Shown: piece after piece, positions 27,218 to 42,555 of the stretch | How positions within the stretch are numbered: the stretch's first letter is position 1 | Layout: every line of letters begins with the position of its first letter | NCBI RefSeq assembly: GCF_024679095.1 | Contig: NW_026111779.1 | Coordinates: 97,001-161,000, forward strand | Source: Eriocheir sinensis | Taxonomy: Eukaryota; Arthropoda; Malacostraca; Decapoda; Varunidae | Direction: 5' to 3' | DNA length: 64,000 nucleotides | The notes under the pieces: generated by a model | Database searches by the model: none | Told to the model about the DNA's origin: nothing | The model's input: only the letters and a program-made list of their open reading frames with translations | Made by a program: the position numbers and the translations under genes

Positions 27218-29948
27218 AACTAATTATATGTGTATTATGTATATCTATTTTCATACAAATTGAAATTAATTTTGTGTATTTTAGTATATATTTTTATTCA
27301 AATTTTCGTAATTTTATGTGAATTTTGTATATTTATTTTCCACAAATATACGTTCTTTTATCGGAATTTTGTTTATTTATTTTGATACGAATTTTCATTA
27401 TTTAAGGTGTATTTGATATACATATTTTTATACTTATTTACATAATTTTATATGTATTTTGAATATATATTTTCATAGAAATTTACTCTATTTTATGTGT
27501 ATTCGTATATATATTTTGATACAAATTTACATTATTTATGTGTATTTCGCATATCTATTTGAATACAAATTTTCTTTATTGTATATGCCTTTTGTATATT
27601 TATTTTGATGCAAATTTAATTATTTTATGTATATTTTTGTATATATATTTTTAAACAAATATGCGTTATTATATGGGTATTTTGCATCTTTATTTTCATA
27701 CAAATTTACATTATTTTATTGATTGTCTGTTTATTTATTTTGATACGATTTTACGTTATTCTGTGTATTTTGTATATATATTTTTAGACATATTTACATT
27801 ATTTAATGTATATTTTGTACATATATTTTATGTAAATTTACGTTATCTTATGTGTATTTGTTTATATATTTTCATACAAATTTACATTATTTTATGCGTA
27901 TTTTGTATATGTATTTCAATAAGAATTTGCCCAATTTCATTTGCATTTTGTATATCTATTTTCAAACAAATTTAAATTATTTTTGTGTATTTTTGTATTA
28001 TTTTTATACAAATTTTTTTTTATTTGTATTTTGTATATATATTTTCCTACACAGATATATTCTTTTAGAGGAAATTTTGTTTATTTATTTTGATACGAAT
28101 TTACATTATTTTATGTGCATTTTTTATATATATTTTTCTATGTATTTACATTATTTTATGTGTATTTTGTATATATATTTTCATAAAAAATTACGTAATT
28201 TTATTGTGTGTATTCGTATATATTTTGATAAAAAATTTCATTATCTTATGTGTTTTTTGCATATCTATTTCAATAAAAATCTACCTTATTGTATGTGTAT
28301 TTTGTATATTTATTTTAATACAAATTTAATTATTTTATGTGTATTTTTGTATATATTTTTTTTTAAATATGAGATATTTTATTGGTATTTTTCATATTTA
28401 ATTTTATAAATTTTTACATTACGTACATATCTTTTATACGTATTTACATTATTTAATGTGTATTTTGTTTATATATTTTTATACAAATTTACGTTATTAT
28501 ATGTGTATTTGAATATATATTTTGATACAAATTTACACTATTTTATGTATTTTCTATATTTATTTCAATTCAAATTTAGCATATTTTATGTCTTTTGTAT
28601 ATCTATTTTCATATAAATTTAATTATTTTTGTTTATTTTTGTATTAAGTTTTATACAATTTTACGTTAATTTATGTGTATTTTGTATATTTATATTTATA
28701 CAAGTAAACATTCTTTTATTGGCATTTAGTTTATTTATTTTGATACGAATTTACATTATTTTATGTGTATTTTGTATACATTTTCTTATACGTATTTACT
28801 TCATTTTATGTGTATTTTGTATATATATTTTATAGAAATCTACGTTATTTTATGTGTATTTGTATGTATATTTTGAAACAAATTTACATTGATTTATATG
28901 TATTTTGCATATCTATTTCAATACAAATTTACCTTATTGTATATGCAATTTGTATATTTATTGTAATAGAAATTTAAATATTTTATGTGCATTTTGGTAT
29001 ATATATTTACATAAAAAATGCTTCGTTTTATGGGTATTTTGTATCTTTATTTTCAAACAAATTTACATTATTTTATTAATATTCTGTGTATTTATTTTGA
29101 TACTATTATACATTAGTCTATTTGACTTTTGTATATATATTTTTTATACATATTTACATTATTTAATGGGTATTTTCTATATATATTTCATACAAATTTT
29201 CGTTATTTTAAGTGTATTTGTTGATATATTTTTATTCAAATTTATATTATTTTATGTGTATTTTGTATATGTATTTCAATAGAAATTTACCTAATTTCGT
29301 GTGTATTTTGTATATATATTTCATACAAATTTAAATTATGTTTTGTGTATTTTTGTAGAGTTTTATTCAAATTTACAATATTTTATGTGTATTTTGTATA
29401 TCTATTTTCATACAAATACACATTCTTTTATTGATATTTTGTTTATTTATTTTGATGCGAATTTACATAATTTAATGTGTATTGTGTATATTTTTCTACG
29501 TATATACGTCATTTCATGTGTATTTTGTATATATATTTCTATAGAAATATACGTTATTTTATATGTATTCGTATATATATTTTGAAACAAATATACATTG
29601 TTTTATGTGCATTTTGCATATTTTTTCAATACAAATTTATCTTATTGTACGTGCATTTTGTATATTAATTTTAATACAAATTTAGCTATTCTATGTGTAT
29701 TTTTGTATATGAACTTTTATAAAAATATGCTTTATTTTATGGGTATTTTGCATCTTTATTTTCATACAAAATTACATTATTTTATTGATATTCTGTGTAT
29801 TTATTTTGATACGATTTTACATTACTCTATGTATATTTTGTATATCTATTTTATACCAATGTACGTTATTTTATGTGAATTTGTTTTCATTTCATACAAA
29901 TTTACATTATTTTATGTGAATTTTGTACATGTATTTAAATACAAATTT
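27218..29948 (+). repeat. Large unit of about 2.73 kb, copy 3
   Basis: The marker AACTAATTATATGTGTAT at 27218 and 29949 gives 2731 bp. It is in direct tandem with the preceding unit and parallel to 8615-11352. Downstream (29949-30230) it follows the same path as 11353-11640, including junction J1. Confidence 0.88.
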
Positions 29949-30210
29949 AACTAATTATATGTGTATTTTGTATATCTATTTTCATACAAATTGATTTGTG
30001 TATTTTTGTATATATTTTTTTCAAATTTTCGTAATTTTATGTGTATTTTGTATATTTATTTTCCGACAAATATACGTTCTTTTATCGGAATTTTATTTAT
30101 TTATTTTGATACGAATTTTCATTTTTTTTAGGTGTATTTGAAATATATATTTTTATACTTATTTACATAATTTTATATGTATTTTGAATATATATTTTCA
30201 TAGAAATTTA

Positions 30211-30230
30211 CTCTATATGTATATGTATAG
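30211..30230. other. Inversion junction J1, copy b
   Basis: Identical 20-mer to 11621-11640, with matching flanks on both sides. The downstream A-rich block again parallels that of copy a for several hundred bases (30231-30880 against 11641-12260). Confidence 0.9.
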
Positions 30231-31910
30231 AAAATACACATGAAATAATCTAAATTCGTATCGAAATAAATGAACAAAATACCGATAAAATAATGTAATT
30301 TTGAATGAAAATATATAGAAAATACACATAAAATAACGTATATACAAATAAATATATACACATAAAATGATTTGAATTTGAATGAAAAAAGATATGAAAA
30401 TAAACTTAAAATAAGGCAAATTTATAATGAAATATATATTCCAAATACACAAAATAATGTAAATTTGTTTCAAAATATATATACGAATACACATAAAATA
30501 ACGTAGATTTCTATAGAAATATATATACAAAATACACATGAAATGTTGTAAATACGTATAAAAATATATACAAAATACACATTAAATAATGTAAATTCGT
30601 GTCAAAATAAATAATTAAAATATCAAAAAGAATGTGTATTTGTATGAAAATACATATAAAATACATAAAATAACGTAAATTTGTATAAAACTATATATAA
30701 AAATACACAAACATAAGTTAAATTTGTATGAAAATAAATATACAAAATACTCATAAAACTAGGTAAATTTGTAAAGAAATACATATACAAAATACACATA
30801 AAATAATGTAAATTTGAATGAAAATATATAAACAAATACACTTAAATTAACATAAATTTGCATAAAATATATATAAAAAATACTCATTAAATAATGTAAA
30901 TATGCATAAAAAATATATATACAAAACAAAATAGAATAATGTAAAATCGTATTAAAATAAATACAGAATGTAATAAATAAATAATGTAAATTTGTATGAA
31001 AATAAAGATGCAAAATACCCATAAAATAACGCATTTTTTTATAAATATACAAAACACAAATGTAAGGATATGTATAAAATATATATACAAAATACACATT
31101 TAATAATGTAAATTCACGTCAAAATAAATAAACAAAATGTCAATAAAAGAATGTGTATTTGTATGAAAATAAATATACAAAATACACATAAGATAATATA
31201 AATTTGTATAAAACTATATACAAAAATACATAAAAATAATTTAAATTTGTATGAAAATAAATATACAAAATACACATAAAATTAGGTAAATTTTTATTGA
31301 AATACATATACAAAATACACATAAAATACTGTAAATTTGAATGAAAATACATAAACAAATACACTTAAAATAACGTAAATTTGTATAAAAAAATATATAC
31401 AAAACACAAATAGAATAATGTAAAATCGTATCAAAATAAATACAGAGAATATTAATAAAATAATGTAAATTTGTATGAAAATAAAGAAGCAAAATACCCA
31501 TAAAATTACGCATTTTTTTTAAATATATATACAAAAATACGCATAAAAAAAATTATTTATATTAAAATAAATATACAAAATACACATACAATAAGGTAAA
31601 TCTGTATTGAAATAGATATGCAAAATACATATAAAACAATGTAAATTTGTTTCAAAATATATATATACGAATACACATAAAATAACGTAGATTTGTATAA
31701 AAATATATATAAAAAATACACGTAAAATGAAGTAAATACGTATAAAAAAATGTATACAAAATACACATAAAATAATGTAAATTCGTATCAAAATAAATAA
31801 AAAAAATACCAATAAAAGAATGTGTATTTGTATAAATATAAATATACAAAATACACATAAAATAACGTAAATTTTTATAAAACTATATACAAAAATACAC
31901 AGAAGTAATA
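30221..31910 (-). repeat. Satellite block 8, A-rich orientation
   Basis: Parallel to 11631-13270 in the same orientation, with small deletions. Both show the fused monomer with AACGCATTTTTTTATAAATA (about 12394 and 31028), a type 3/type 7 join that skips types 4-6. It ends abruptly at about 31910 (AGAAGTAATATATTCTGACA), where T-rich sequence begins. Confidence 0.87.
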
Positions 31911-33490
<1,580 letters not shown>

Positions 33491-33583
33491 ATAACAAAAA
33501 TAAATACAGAATGCACAAAAACAGATATTCAAAATACATATAAACAATGTAAATTTGTTTCAAAATATATATACGAATACACA
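33491..33583 (-). repeat. Mini-inversion of about 93 bp (two monomers)
   Basis: Two A-rich monomers (AAATACAGAATGCACAAAAA to ATATATACGAATACACATGA) sit between T-rich blocks. The left edge is junction J3 and the right edge is ACATGACATGGGTATTTTGA. The same mini-inversion with both edges is at 56341-56431. At 18927 only the left edge is shared and the A-rich run continues for 1.4 kb. Confidence 0.88.
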
Positions 33584-36090
33584 TGACATGGGTATTTTGA
33601 ATTTTAATTTTCATACAAATTTACATTTATTTATTAATATTTTCTGTATTTATTTTGATGCGATTTTACATTATTTTATTTTTGTTTTGTATATATTTTT
33701 TTATACATATTTACATTATTTAAAGTGTTTTTTATATATATTTGATACAAATTTACGTTATTTTAAGTCTATATGTTTATATATTTTCATTCAAATTTAC
33801 ATTACTTTGTGTGTATTTTGTATATGTATTTCAATACAAATTTACCTAATTTTATGTTTTTTGTATATTTATTTTCATACAAGTTTAAACTATTTTGTTT
33901 ATTTTTGTATATAGTTTTATACAAATTTAGGTTATTTTATGTGTATTTTGTATATCTATTTTCATACAAATACACATTCTTTTCATGATATTTTATTTAT
34001 TTATTTGACACGAATTAACCTTATTTAATGTGTATTTTGTATATATATTTTTATACGTATTTACATTATTTCAAGTGTATTTTGTATATATATATTCTAT
34101 AGAAATCTACGTAATTTTATGTGTATTCGTATATATATTTTGAAACAAATTTACATTGTTTTATGTGTATTTTGCATATTTTTTTAATACAAATTTACCT
34201 TATTGTATGTGCATTTTGTATATTAATTTTAATACAAATTTGATTAATCTATGTGTATTTTTGTGTATGTATTTTTATAAAAATATGCTTTATTTTATGG
34301 GTATTTTGCATCTTTATTTTCATACAAATTTACATTATTTTATTAATATTCTGTGTATATATTTTGATACGATTTTACATTATTCTTTTTGTGTTTTGTA
34401 TATATTTTTTTATACATATTTACATTATTTAATGTGTATTTTGTATTTGATCCAAATTTACGTTATTATATGTGTATTTGTTTATATATTTTCTTTCAAA
34501 TTTACATTATTTTATGTGTATTTTGTATATATATTTCAATAGAAATTAACCTAATTTTATGTGTATTTTGTATATATCTTTTCATAGAAATTTAAATTAT
34601 TTTTGTGTATTTTTGTATATAATTTAATACAAATTTAGGTTATTTTATGTACGCATTTACATTATTTAATGTGTGTTTTGTATATATATTTTTATCCAAA
34701 GTTAATTTATTTTACGTTCATTTTTGGACATATATTTTTATAGAAATTAGCGTTATTTTATATGTATTTGTATATGTTTTCTCATACAAATATACATTAT
34801 TTTATTGCTATTTTGTTTATTTTGTTTGATACGAATTACATGATTATATGTGTATTTTGTACATATTTTTTATACGTATTAACATTACTTAATGTGAATT
34901 TTGTTTATATATTTTTAAACAAATTTACGTTATTATATGTATTTTTATAAATATTTTGATACAAATTAACATTATTTTATGTATTTTGTATATACATTTC
35001 AATTCAAATTTAGCTTATTTTATCTGTATTTTGTATATCTATTTTCATACGAATTTAATTACTTCTCTGTATTTTTGTATATAGTTTTATACAAATTTAC
35101 GTTATTTTATGTGTATTTTGTATATTTATATTTATACAAATACACATTCTTTTATTGGTATTTTGTTTATTTATTTTGATACGAATTTACATTATTTTAT
35201 GTGTATTTTGTATACAATTTTTTATAGGTGTTTACTTCATTTTACGTGTATTTTGTATATATATTTTTATACAAATCTATATTATTTTATGTGTATTCGT
35301 ATATATATTTTGAAACAAATTTACATTGTTTTCTATATATTTTGCATATCAATTTCAATACAGATTTACCTTATTGTATGTGTATTTTGTATATTTATTT
35401 TAATACAAATAAATTTTTTTATGTGTATTTTTGTATATATATTTTATGGGTATTTTGCTTTTTTATTTTCATACAAATTTACATTATTTTATTAATATTC
35501 TGTGTATTTATTTTGATACGATTTTACATTATTCTATTTGTGTTTTATATATATTTTTTTATACAAATTTACGTTATTTTAAGTGTATGTGTTTATGTAT
35601 TTTCATTCAAATTTACAGTATTTTATGTGTATTTTGTATATGTATTTCAATACAAATTTACCTAATTTTATGTGTATTTTGTATATTTGTTTTTATACAA
35701 ATTTAAATTATTTTTGTGTATTTTTGTATATAGTTTTATACAAATTTATGTTATCTTATGTTTATTTTGTATATTTATTTTCATACAAATACACATTCTT
35801 TTATTGACATTTTGTTTATTTATTTTGACGCGAATTTACATTATTTAATGTGTATTTTGTATATATATTTTTATACGTTTTTACATCCTTTCATGTGTAT
35901 TTTGTATATTTATAAAAAAAAATGCGTTATTTTATGGGTATTTTGCATCTTTATTTTCATACAAATTTACATTATTTTATTTACATTCTGTGTATTTATT
36001 TTAATACGATTTTACATTATTCTATTTGTGTTTTGAATATATATTTTTTATTAATATTTACATTATTTAATGAGAATTTTTTATATATAT
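33584..36090 (+). repeat. Satellite block 11, T-rich orientation
   Basis: Up to about 34330 it matches 56432-57180. Beyond that it switches to monomers matching 40060-41700 and 58700-59780 (for example the TTTTCTTTCAAATTTAC and ATTTTTGGACATATATTTTT monomers), so a recombination boundary lies near 34330. The end of the block (about 35900-36090) matches 41640-41810. Confidence 0.87.
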
Positions 36091-37378
36091 TAAATGAAAT
36101 ATATGTACAAAATACACATAAAATAATGTAAATTTATATGAAAATATATATACAAATAGACATAAAATACCATGAATTTGTATAAAATTATATACCCAAA
36201 ATAAATATTAAATAATGTAAATGCGTATAAAAATATATATACAACGTACATATAAAATAATGTAAATTCGTATCAATATAAATCAACAAACTACCAATAA
36301 AATAATATATATTTGAATGAAAATAGATTTACAAAATACACATAACCTAACTAAAATTTGTATTGAAATATATACAAAAATATATAAAAATAATTTGAGT
36401 TTGAATGAAAATAGATATTCAAAATTCACATAAAACTAGGTAAATTTCTTTGAAAAATATATACAAAATACCCATAAAATATTGCAAATTTGTGTCAAAA
36501 TATATAAACAAATACACGTAAAATAACTTAAATTTGTATGAAAAATATATACAAAATACACATAGAATAATGTCAAATCGTATCAAAATGAATGAGCAAA
36601 ATATCAATAAAATAACGTAAATTTGTATGAAAATAAAGATGCAAAATACCCATAAAATAAAGCATATTTTTATAAAAATACAAATAGAAAAATACACATA
36701 GAATAATTAAATTTGTATTAAAATTAATATACAAACTGCATATACAATAAATTTAAATTTGATTATATTAAATGAAATAAATATACAAAATAAACATAAA
36801 ATAAGGTAAATTTGTAATAAAATATATGTATGAATACACATAAAATAATATAAATTTGTATGAAAATATATATACAAATACACATAAAATAACATGAATT
36901 TGTATAAAATTTGTTTCAAAATATATACGAATACACACAATAAAACAACGTAAATTTTTATGGAAATGTATATATAAAATACACATTAAATAATTTAAAT
37001 ACGTAGAAAAATATATATACAAAATACACATAAAATAATGTAAATTCGTAAAAAATTAAATACACAAAATTCCAATAAAAGAATGTATATTTGTAGGAAA
37101 ATATATATACAAAACACAAATAAAATAACTAAAATTTGTATAAAAATATATACAAAAATACACAAAAATAATTGAAATTTGTTTGAAAATAGATATGCAA
37201 AATACACATAAAGTTAGGCATTTTTGTATTGAAATACATATACAAAACTCACATAAAATAATGTAAATTTGTATGAAAATATATAAACAAATACATATAA
37301 AATAACGTAAATTTGGATAAAATATATATACAAAATATACATTAAATATTTTAAATATGTATAAAAATATATTATATT
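36091..37378 (-). repeat. Satellite block 12, A-rich orientation
   Basis: It parallels 44980-46240 in the same orientation and is the reverse complement of 16631-17850. Its left edge (ATATTAAATGAAATATATGT) is an abrupt T-rich to A-rich switch. Its right edge is junction J2. Confidence 0.88.
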
Positions 37379-37400
37379 ATATATATTTTTATTGATATTT
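37357..37400. other. Inversion junction J2, copy b
   Basis: ATGTATAAAAATATATTATA followed by TTATATATATTTTTATTGAT. It is the reverse complement of 16611-16650 and matches 46217-46260 directly. Confidence 0.88.
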
Positions 37401-40400
37401 GTGTTAATGTGTATTTTGTATATGTCTTCTCATAGAAATTTACATTATTTTATTGGTATTTTGTCTTTTTATTTTGATACGAATTACATGATTATTTGTG
37501 TATTTTGTACATTTTTTTATACGTATTTACATTATTTAATTTGTATTTTGTTTATATATTTTTATACAAATTTACGTTATTATATGTGTATTTGTATAAG
37601 TATTTTGATACAAATTTACATTATTTTATGTATTTTGTATATATATTTCAATTCAAATTTAGCTTATTTTATGAGTATTTTGTATATCTATTTATTTTAA
37701 TACAAAATGAAATATTTTATGTTTTTTCGTATATATATTTTTATAAAAAATGCATTATTTTATGGGTATTTTGCATCTTAATTTTCATACAAATTTACAT
37801 TATTTTATTAATATTTTCTGTATTTTGATACGATTTTACATTATTTTATTTATGTTTTGTATATATTGTTTTATACATATTTACATTATTTAATGTGTTT
37901 TTTGTATATATATTTAATACCAATTTACGTTATTTTAAGTCTATATGTTTATATATTTTCAGTCAAATTTACATTATTTTATGAGTATTTTGTATATGTA
38001 TTTCAATAAAAATTTACCTAATTTTATATGTTTTTTGTATATTTATTTTCATACAAGTTTAAATTATTTTTGTGTATTTTTGTATATAGTTTTATACAAA
38101 TTTAGGTTATTTTATGTGTATTTTGTATATCTATTTTCATACAAATACACATTCTTTTCATGATATTTTGTTTATCTATTTTGACACGAATTAACATTAT
38201 TTAATGTGTATTTTGTATATATATTTTTATTCGTATTTACATTATTTCAAGTGTATTTTGTATATATATTTCTATAGAAATCTGCGTTATTTTATGTGTA
38301 TTCGTATATATATTTTGAAACAAATTTACATTGTTTTATGTGTATTTTGCATATTTTTTTAATAAAAATTTACCTTATTGTAAGTGCATTTTGTATATTA
38401 ATTTTAATACAAATTTGATTAATCTATGTGTATTTTTGTATATGTATTTTTATAAAAATATGCTTTATTTTATGGGTATTTTGCACCATTATTTTTATAC
38501 AAATTTACATTATTTTATTGATATTCTGTGTATTTATTTTGATATGATTTTACATTATTCTATGTATATTTTGTATATATATTTTATATAAAATGTATTT
38601 GTTTTCATTTCATACAAATCTACATTATTTTATGTGTTTTTTGTACATGTATTTAAATACAAATTTAACTAGTTATATGTGTATTTTGTATATCTATTTT
38701 GTATGTATATTTTCATAGAAATTTACTCTATTTTATGAGTATTCGTATATATATTTTGATACAAATTTACATTATTGATGTGTATTCTGCATATCTATTT
38801 CAATACAAATTTTCTTTATTGTACGTGCATTTTGTATATTTATTTTAATACAAATTTAATTATTTTATATGTATTTTTGTATATATATTTTTATGCAAAT
38901 ATGCGTTATTATATATATATTTTGCAGCTTTATTTTCATACAAATTTACATTATTTTATTGATATTCTCTTTATTTATTTTGATACGATTTAACATTATT
39001 CTATGTGTATTTTGTATATATTTTTTATACATATTTACATTATTTACGGTTTATTTTGTATATATATTTTATCCAAATTTACATTATTTTATGTGTATTT
39101 CTTTATATATTTTTATACGAATTTTCATTATTTTATGTGTATTTTGTATATACATTTTCATAAAAAAAATTGCGTTATTTTATTGTGTGTATTCGTATAT
39201 ATTTTGATACAAATTTTATACAAATTCATGTTATTTAATGTGTATTTGTATATATATTTTCATACAAATTTATATTATTTTATTTGTATTTTTTCATATA
39301 TTTCATTACAAATTTACCTTATTTTATGTTTATTTTGTATATTTATTTCATTCAATTTTAAATTATTTTATGTGTATATTTGTATTTGTATTTAGGTTAT
39401 TTTATGTGTATTTTGTATATATATTTTCATCCAAAATCACATTATTATATTGGTATTTTCTTAATTTAATTCGATACGAATTTAGATTATTTCATAGGTA
39501 TTTTGTATACATATTTTTATATTGATTTACATTATCTAATGTGTGTTTTGTATATATATTTTTATGCAAATTTATTTTATGTTCATTTTTGTACATATAT
39601 TTTTATAGAAATTTGCGTTATATTATGTATATAGTTTTATATAAATTTACGTTATTTTATGTGCATTTTGTATATTTATATTTATACAAATACACATTCT
39701 TTTATTGCTATATTGTTTATTTATATTTATACTAATTTACATTATTTTATGTATATTTTGTATACATTTTTTTATACGTATTTACTTAATTTTATGGTTA
39801 TTTTGTATATGTATTTTTATAGAAATCTACGTTATTTTATGTGTATTCGCATATATATTTTGAAACAAATTTACATTATTTTATATGTATTTTGCATATC
39901 TATTTCAATACAAACTTACCTTATTGTATATGCATTTTGTATATTTATTTTGATAGAAATTCAAATATTTTATGTGTATTTTGGTATCAATAATTTAAAA
40001 AAAAAATGCGTTATTTTATAGGTATTTTGCATCTTAATTTTCATACAAATTTACATTATTTTATTAATATTCTGTGTATATATTTTGATACGATTTTACA
40101 TTATTCTATTTGTGTTTTTTATATATTTTTTATACATATTTACATTATTTAATGTGTATTTTGTATATATATTTCATACAAATTTACGTTATTATATGTG
40201 TATTTGTTTATATATTTTTTTTCAAATTTACATTATTTTATGTGTATTTTGTATATGTATTTCAATAGAAATTAACCTAATTTTATGTGTATTTTGTATA
40301 TTTCTTTTCATACAAATTTAAATTATTTTTGTGTATTTTTGTATATAGTTTTATACAAATTTAGGTTATTTTATGTACGCATTTACATTATTTAATGTGT

Positions 40401-42478
40401 TTTGTATATATATTTTTATCCAAAGTTAATTTATTTTACGTTCATTTTTGGACATATATTTTTATAGAAATTAGCGTTATTTTATATGTATTTGTATATG
40501 TTTTCTCATACAAATTAACATTATTTTATTGGTATTTTGTTTATTTAGTTTGATACGAATTACATGATTATATGTGTATTTTGTACATATTTTTTATACG
40601 TATTTACATTACTTAATGTGTATTTTGTTTATATATTTTTAAACAAATTTACGTTATTATATGTATTTTTATAAATATTTTGATACAAATTTACATTATT
40701 TTATGTATTTTGTATATACATTTCAATTTAAATTTAGCTTATTTTATCTGTACTTTGTATATCTATTTTCATACGAATTTAATTACTTCTGTGTATTTTT
40801 GTATATAGTTTTATACAAATTTACGTTATTTTATGTGTATTTTGTATATTTATATTTATACAAATACACATTCTTTTATTGGTATTTTGTTTATTTATTT
40901 TGATACGAATTTACGTTATTTTATGTGTATTTTGTATACATTTTTTATACGTATTTACTTCATTTTACGTGTATTTTGTATATATATTTTTATACAAATC
41001 TACGTTATTTTATGAGTATTCGTATATATATTTTGAAACAAATTTACATTGTTTAATATGTATTTTGCATATCTATTTCAATACAGATTTACCTTATTGT
41101 ATGTGTATTTTGTATATTTATTTTAATACAAATAATTTTTTTTATGTGTATTTTTGTATATATATATTTTATGGGTATTTTGCTTCTTTATTTTCATACA
41201 AATTTACATTATTTTATTAATATTCTGTGTATTTATTTTGATACGATTTTACATTATTCTATTTGTGTTTTGTATATATTTTTTTATACAAATTTACGTT
41301 ATTTTAAGTGCATTTGTTTATGTATTTTCATTCAAATTTACAGTGTTTTATGTGTATTTTGTATATGTATTTCAATACAAATTTACCTAATTTTATGTGT
41401 ATTTTGTATATTTATTTTCATAAAAATTTAAATTATTTTTGTGTATTTTTGTATATAGTTTTATACAAATTTATTTTATCTTATGTGTATTTTGTATATT
41501 TATTTTCATACAAATACACATTCTTTTATTGACATTTTGTTTATTTATTTTGACGCGAATTTACATTATTTAATGTGTATTTTGTATATATATTTTTATA
41601 CGTATTTACATCCTTTCATGTGTATTTTGTATATTTATAAAAAATGCGTTATTTTATGGGTATTTTGCATCTTTATTTTCATACAAATTTACATTATTTT
41701 ATTTACATTCTGTGTATTTATTTTAATACGATTTTACATTATTCTATTTGTGTTTTATATATATATTTTTTATACATATTTTCATTATTTAATGAGTATT
41801 TTTTATATATATTTTATACAAATTTATGTTAATTTAAGTGTATTTGTTTATATATTTTCATTCAAATTTACATTATTTTATGTGTATTTTGTATATGTAT
41901 TTCTTTACAAATTTACCTAATTTTATGTGTATTTTGTATATTTATTTTCATACAAATTTAACTTATGTTTGTGTATTTTTATATATAGTTTTATACAAAT
42001 TTACGTTATTTTATGTGTATTTTGTATATGTATTTTCATACAAATACACATTCTTTTATTGATATTTTAATTATTTATTTTGACACGAATTTACATTATT
42101 TAATATGTATTTTGTATATATATTTTTATACGTATTTACAACATTTCATGTGTATTTTGTATATATATTTCTATAGAAATCTACGTTATTTTATGTGTAT
42201 TCGTATATATATTTTGAAACAAATCTACATTATTTTATGTGTATTTTGTATATATATTTCATTATAAATTTGCCTTATTTTAAGTTTATTTTTATATCTA
42301 TTTTCATTCAAATTCAAATCATTTTATGTGTATATATTTATTTGTATTTACGTTATTTTATGTGTATTTTCTATATATATTTTCATTCAAAATTACATTA
42401 TTTTATCGGTATTTTGTTCATTTATTTCGATACGAATTTAGATTATTTCATGTGTATTTTCTATACATATACATATAG
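37379..42478 (+). repeat. Satellite block 13, T-rich orientation
   Basis: It forms the right arm of a large inverted duplication with 11631-16630. 38775-40020 is also paralogous to 47640-48950 and 57430-58670. Near 41640 a type 3 monomer is fused directly to a type 7 monomer (TATATTTATAAAAAATGCGT), skipping types 4-6. The block ends at junction J1 in reverse. Confidence 0.88.
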
Positions 42479-42480
42479 AG
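42461..42480. other. Inversion junction J1, copy c (reverse)
   Basis: CTATACATATACATATAGAG is the exact reverse complement of the 20-mer at 11621-11640. Only about 75 bp of A-rich sequence follows here before the array flips back. Confidence 0.9.
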
Positions 42481-42555
42481 CAAATTTCTATGAAAATATA
42501 TATTCAAAATACATATAAAATTATGTAAATAAGTATAAAAATATATATATCAAAT
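42479..42555 (-). repeat. Mini-inversion of about 77 bp
   Basis: A short A-rich segment (TTCTATGAAAATATATATTC to AAAAATATATATATCAAATA). The same sequence begins a long A-rich block at 49904, so this copy is the remnant of a longer inverted block cut off at about 42555. Confidence 0.85.
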
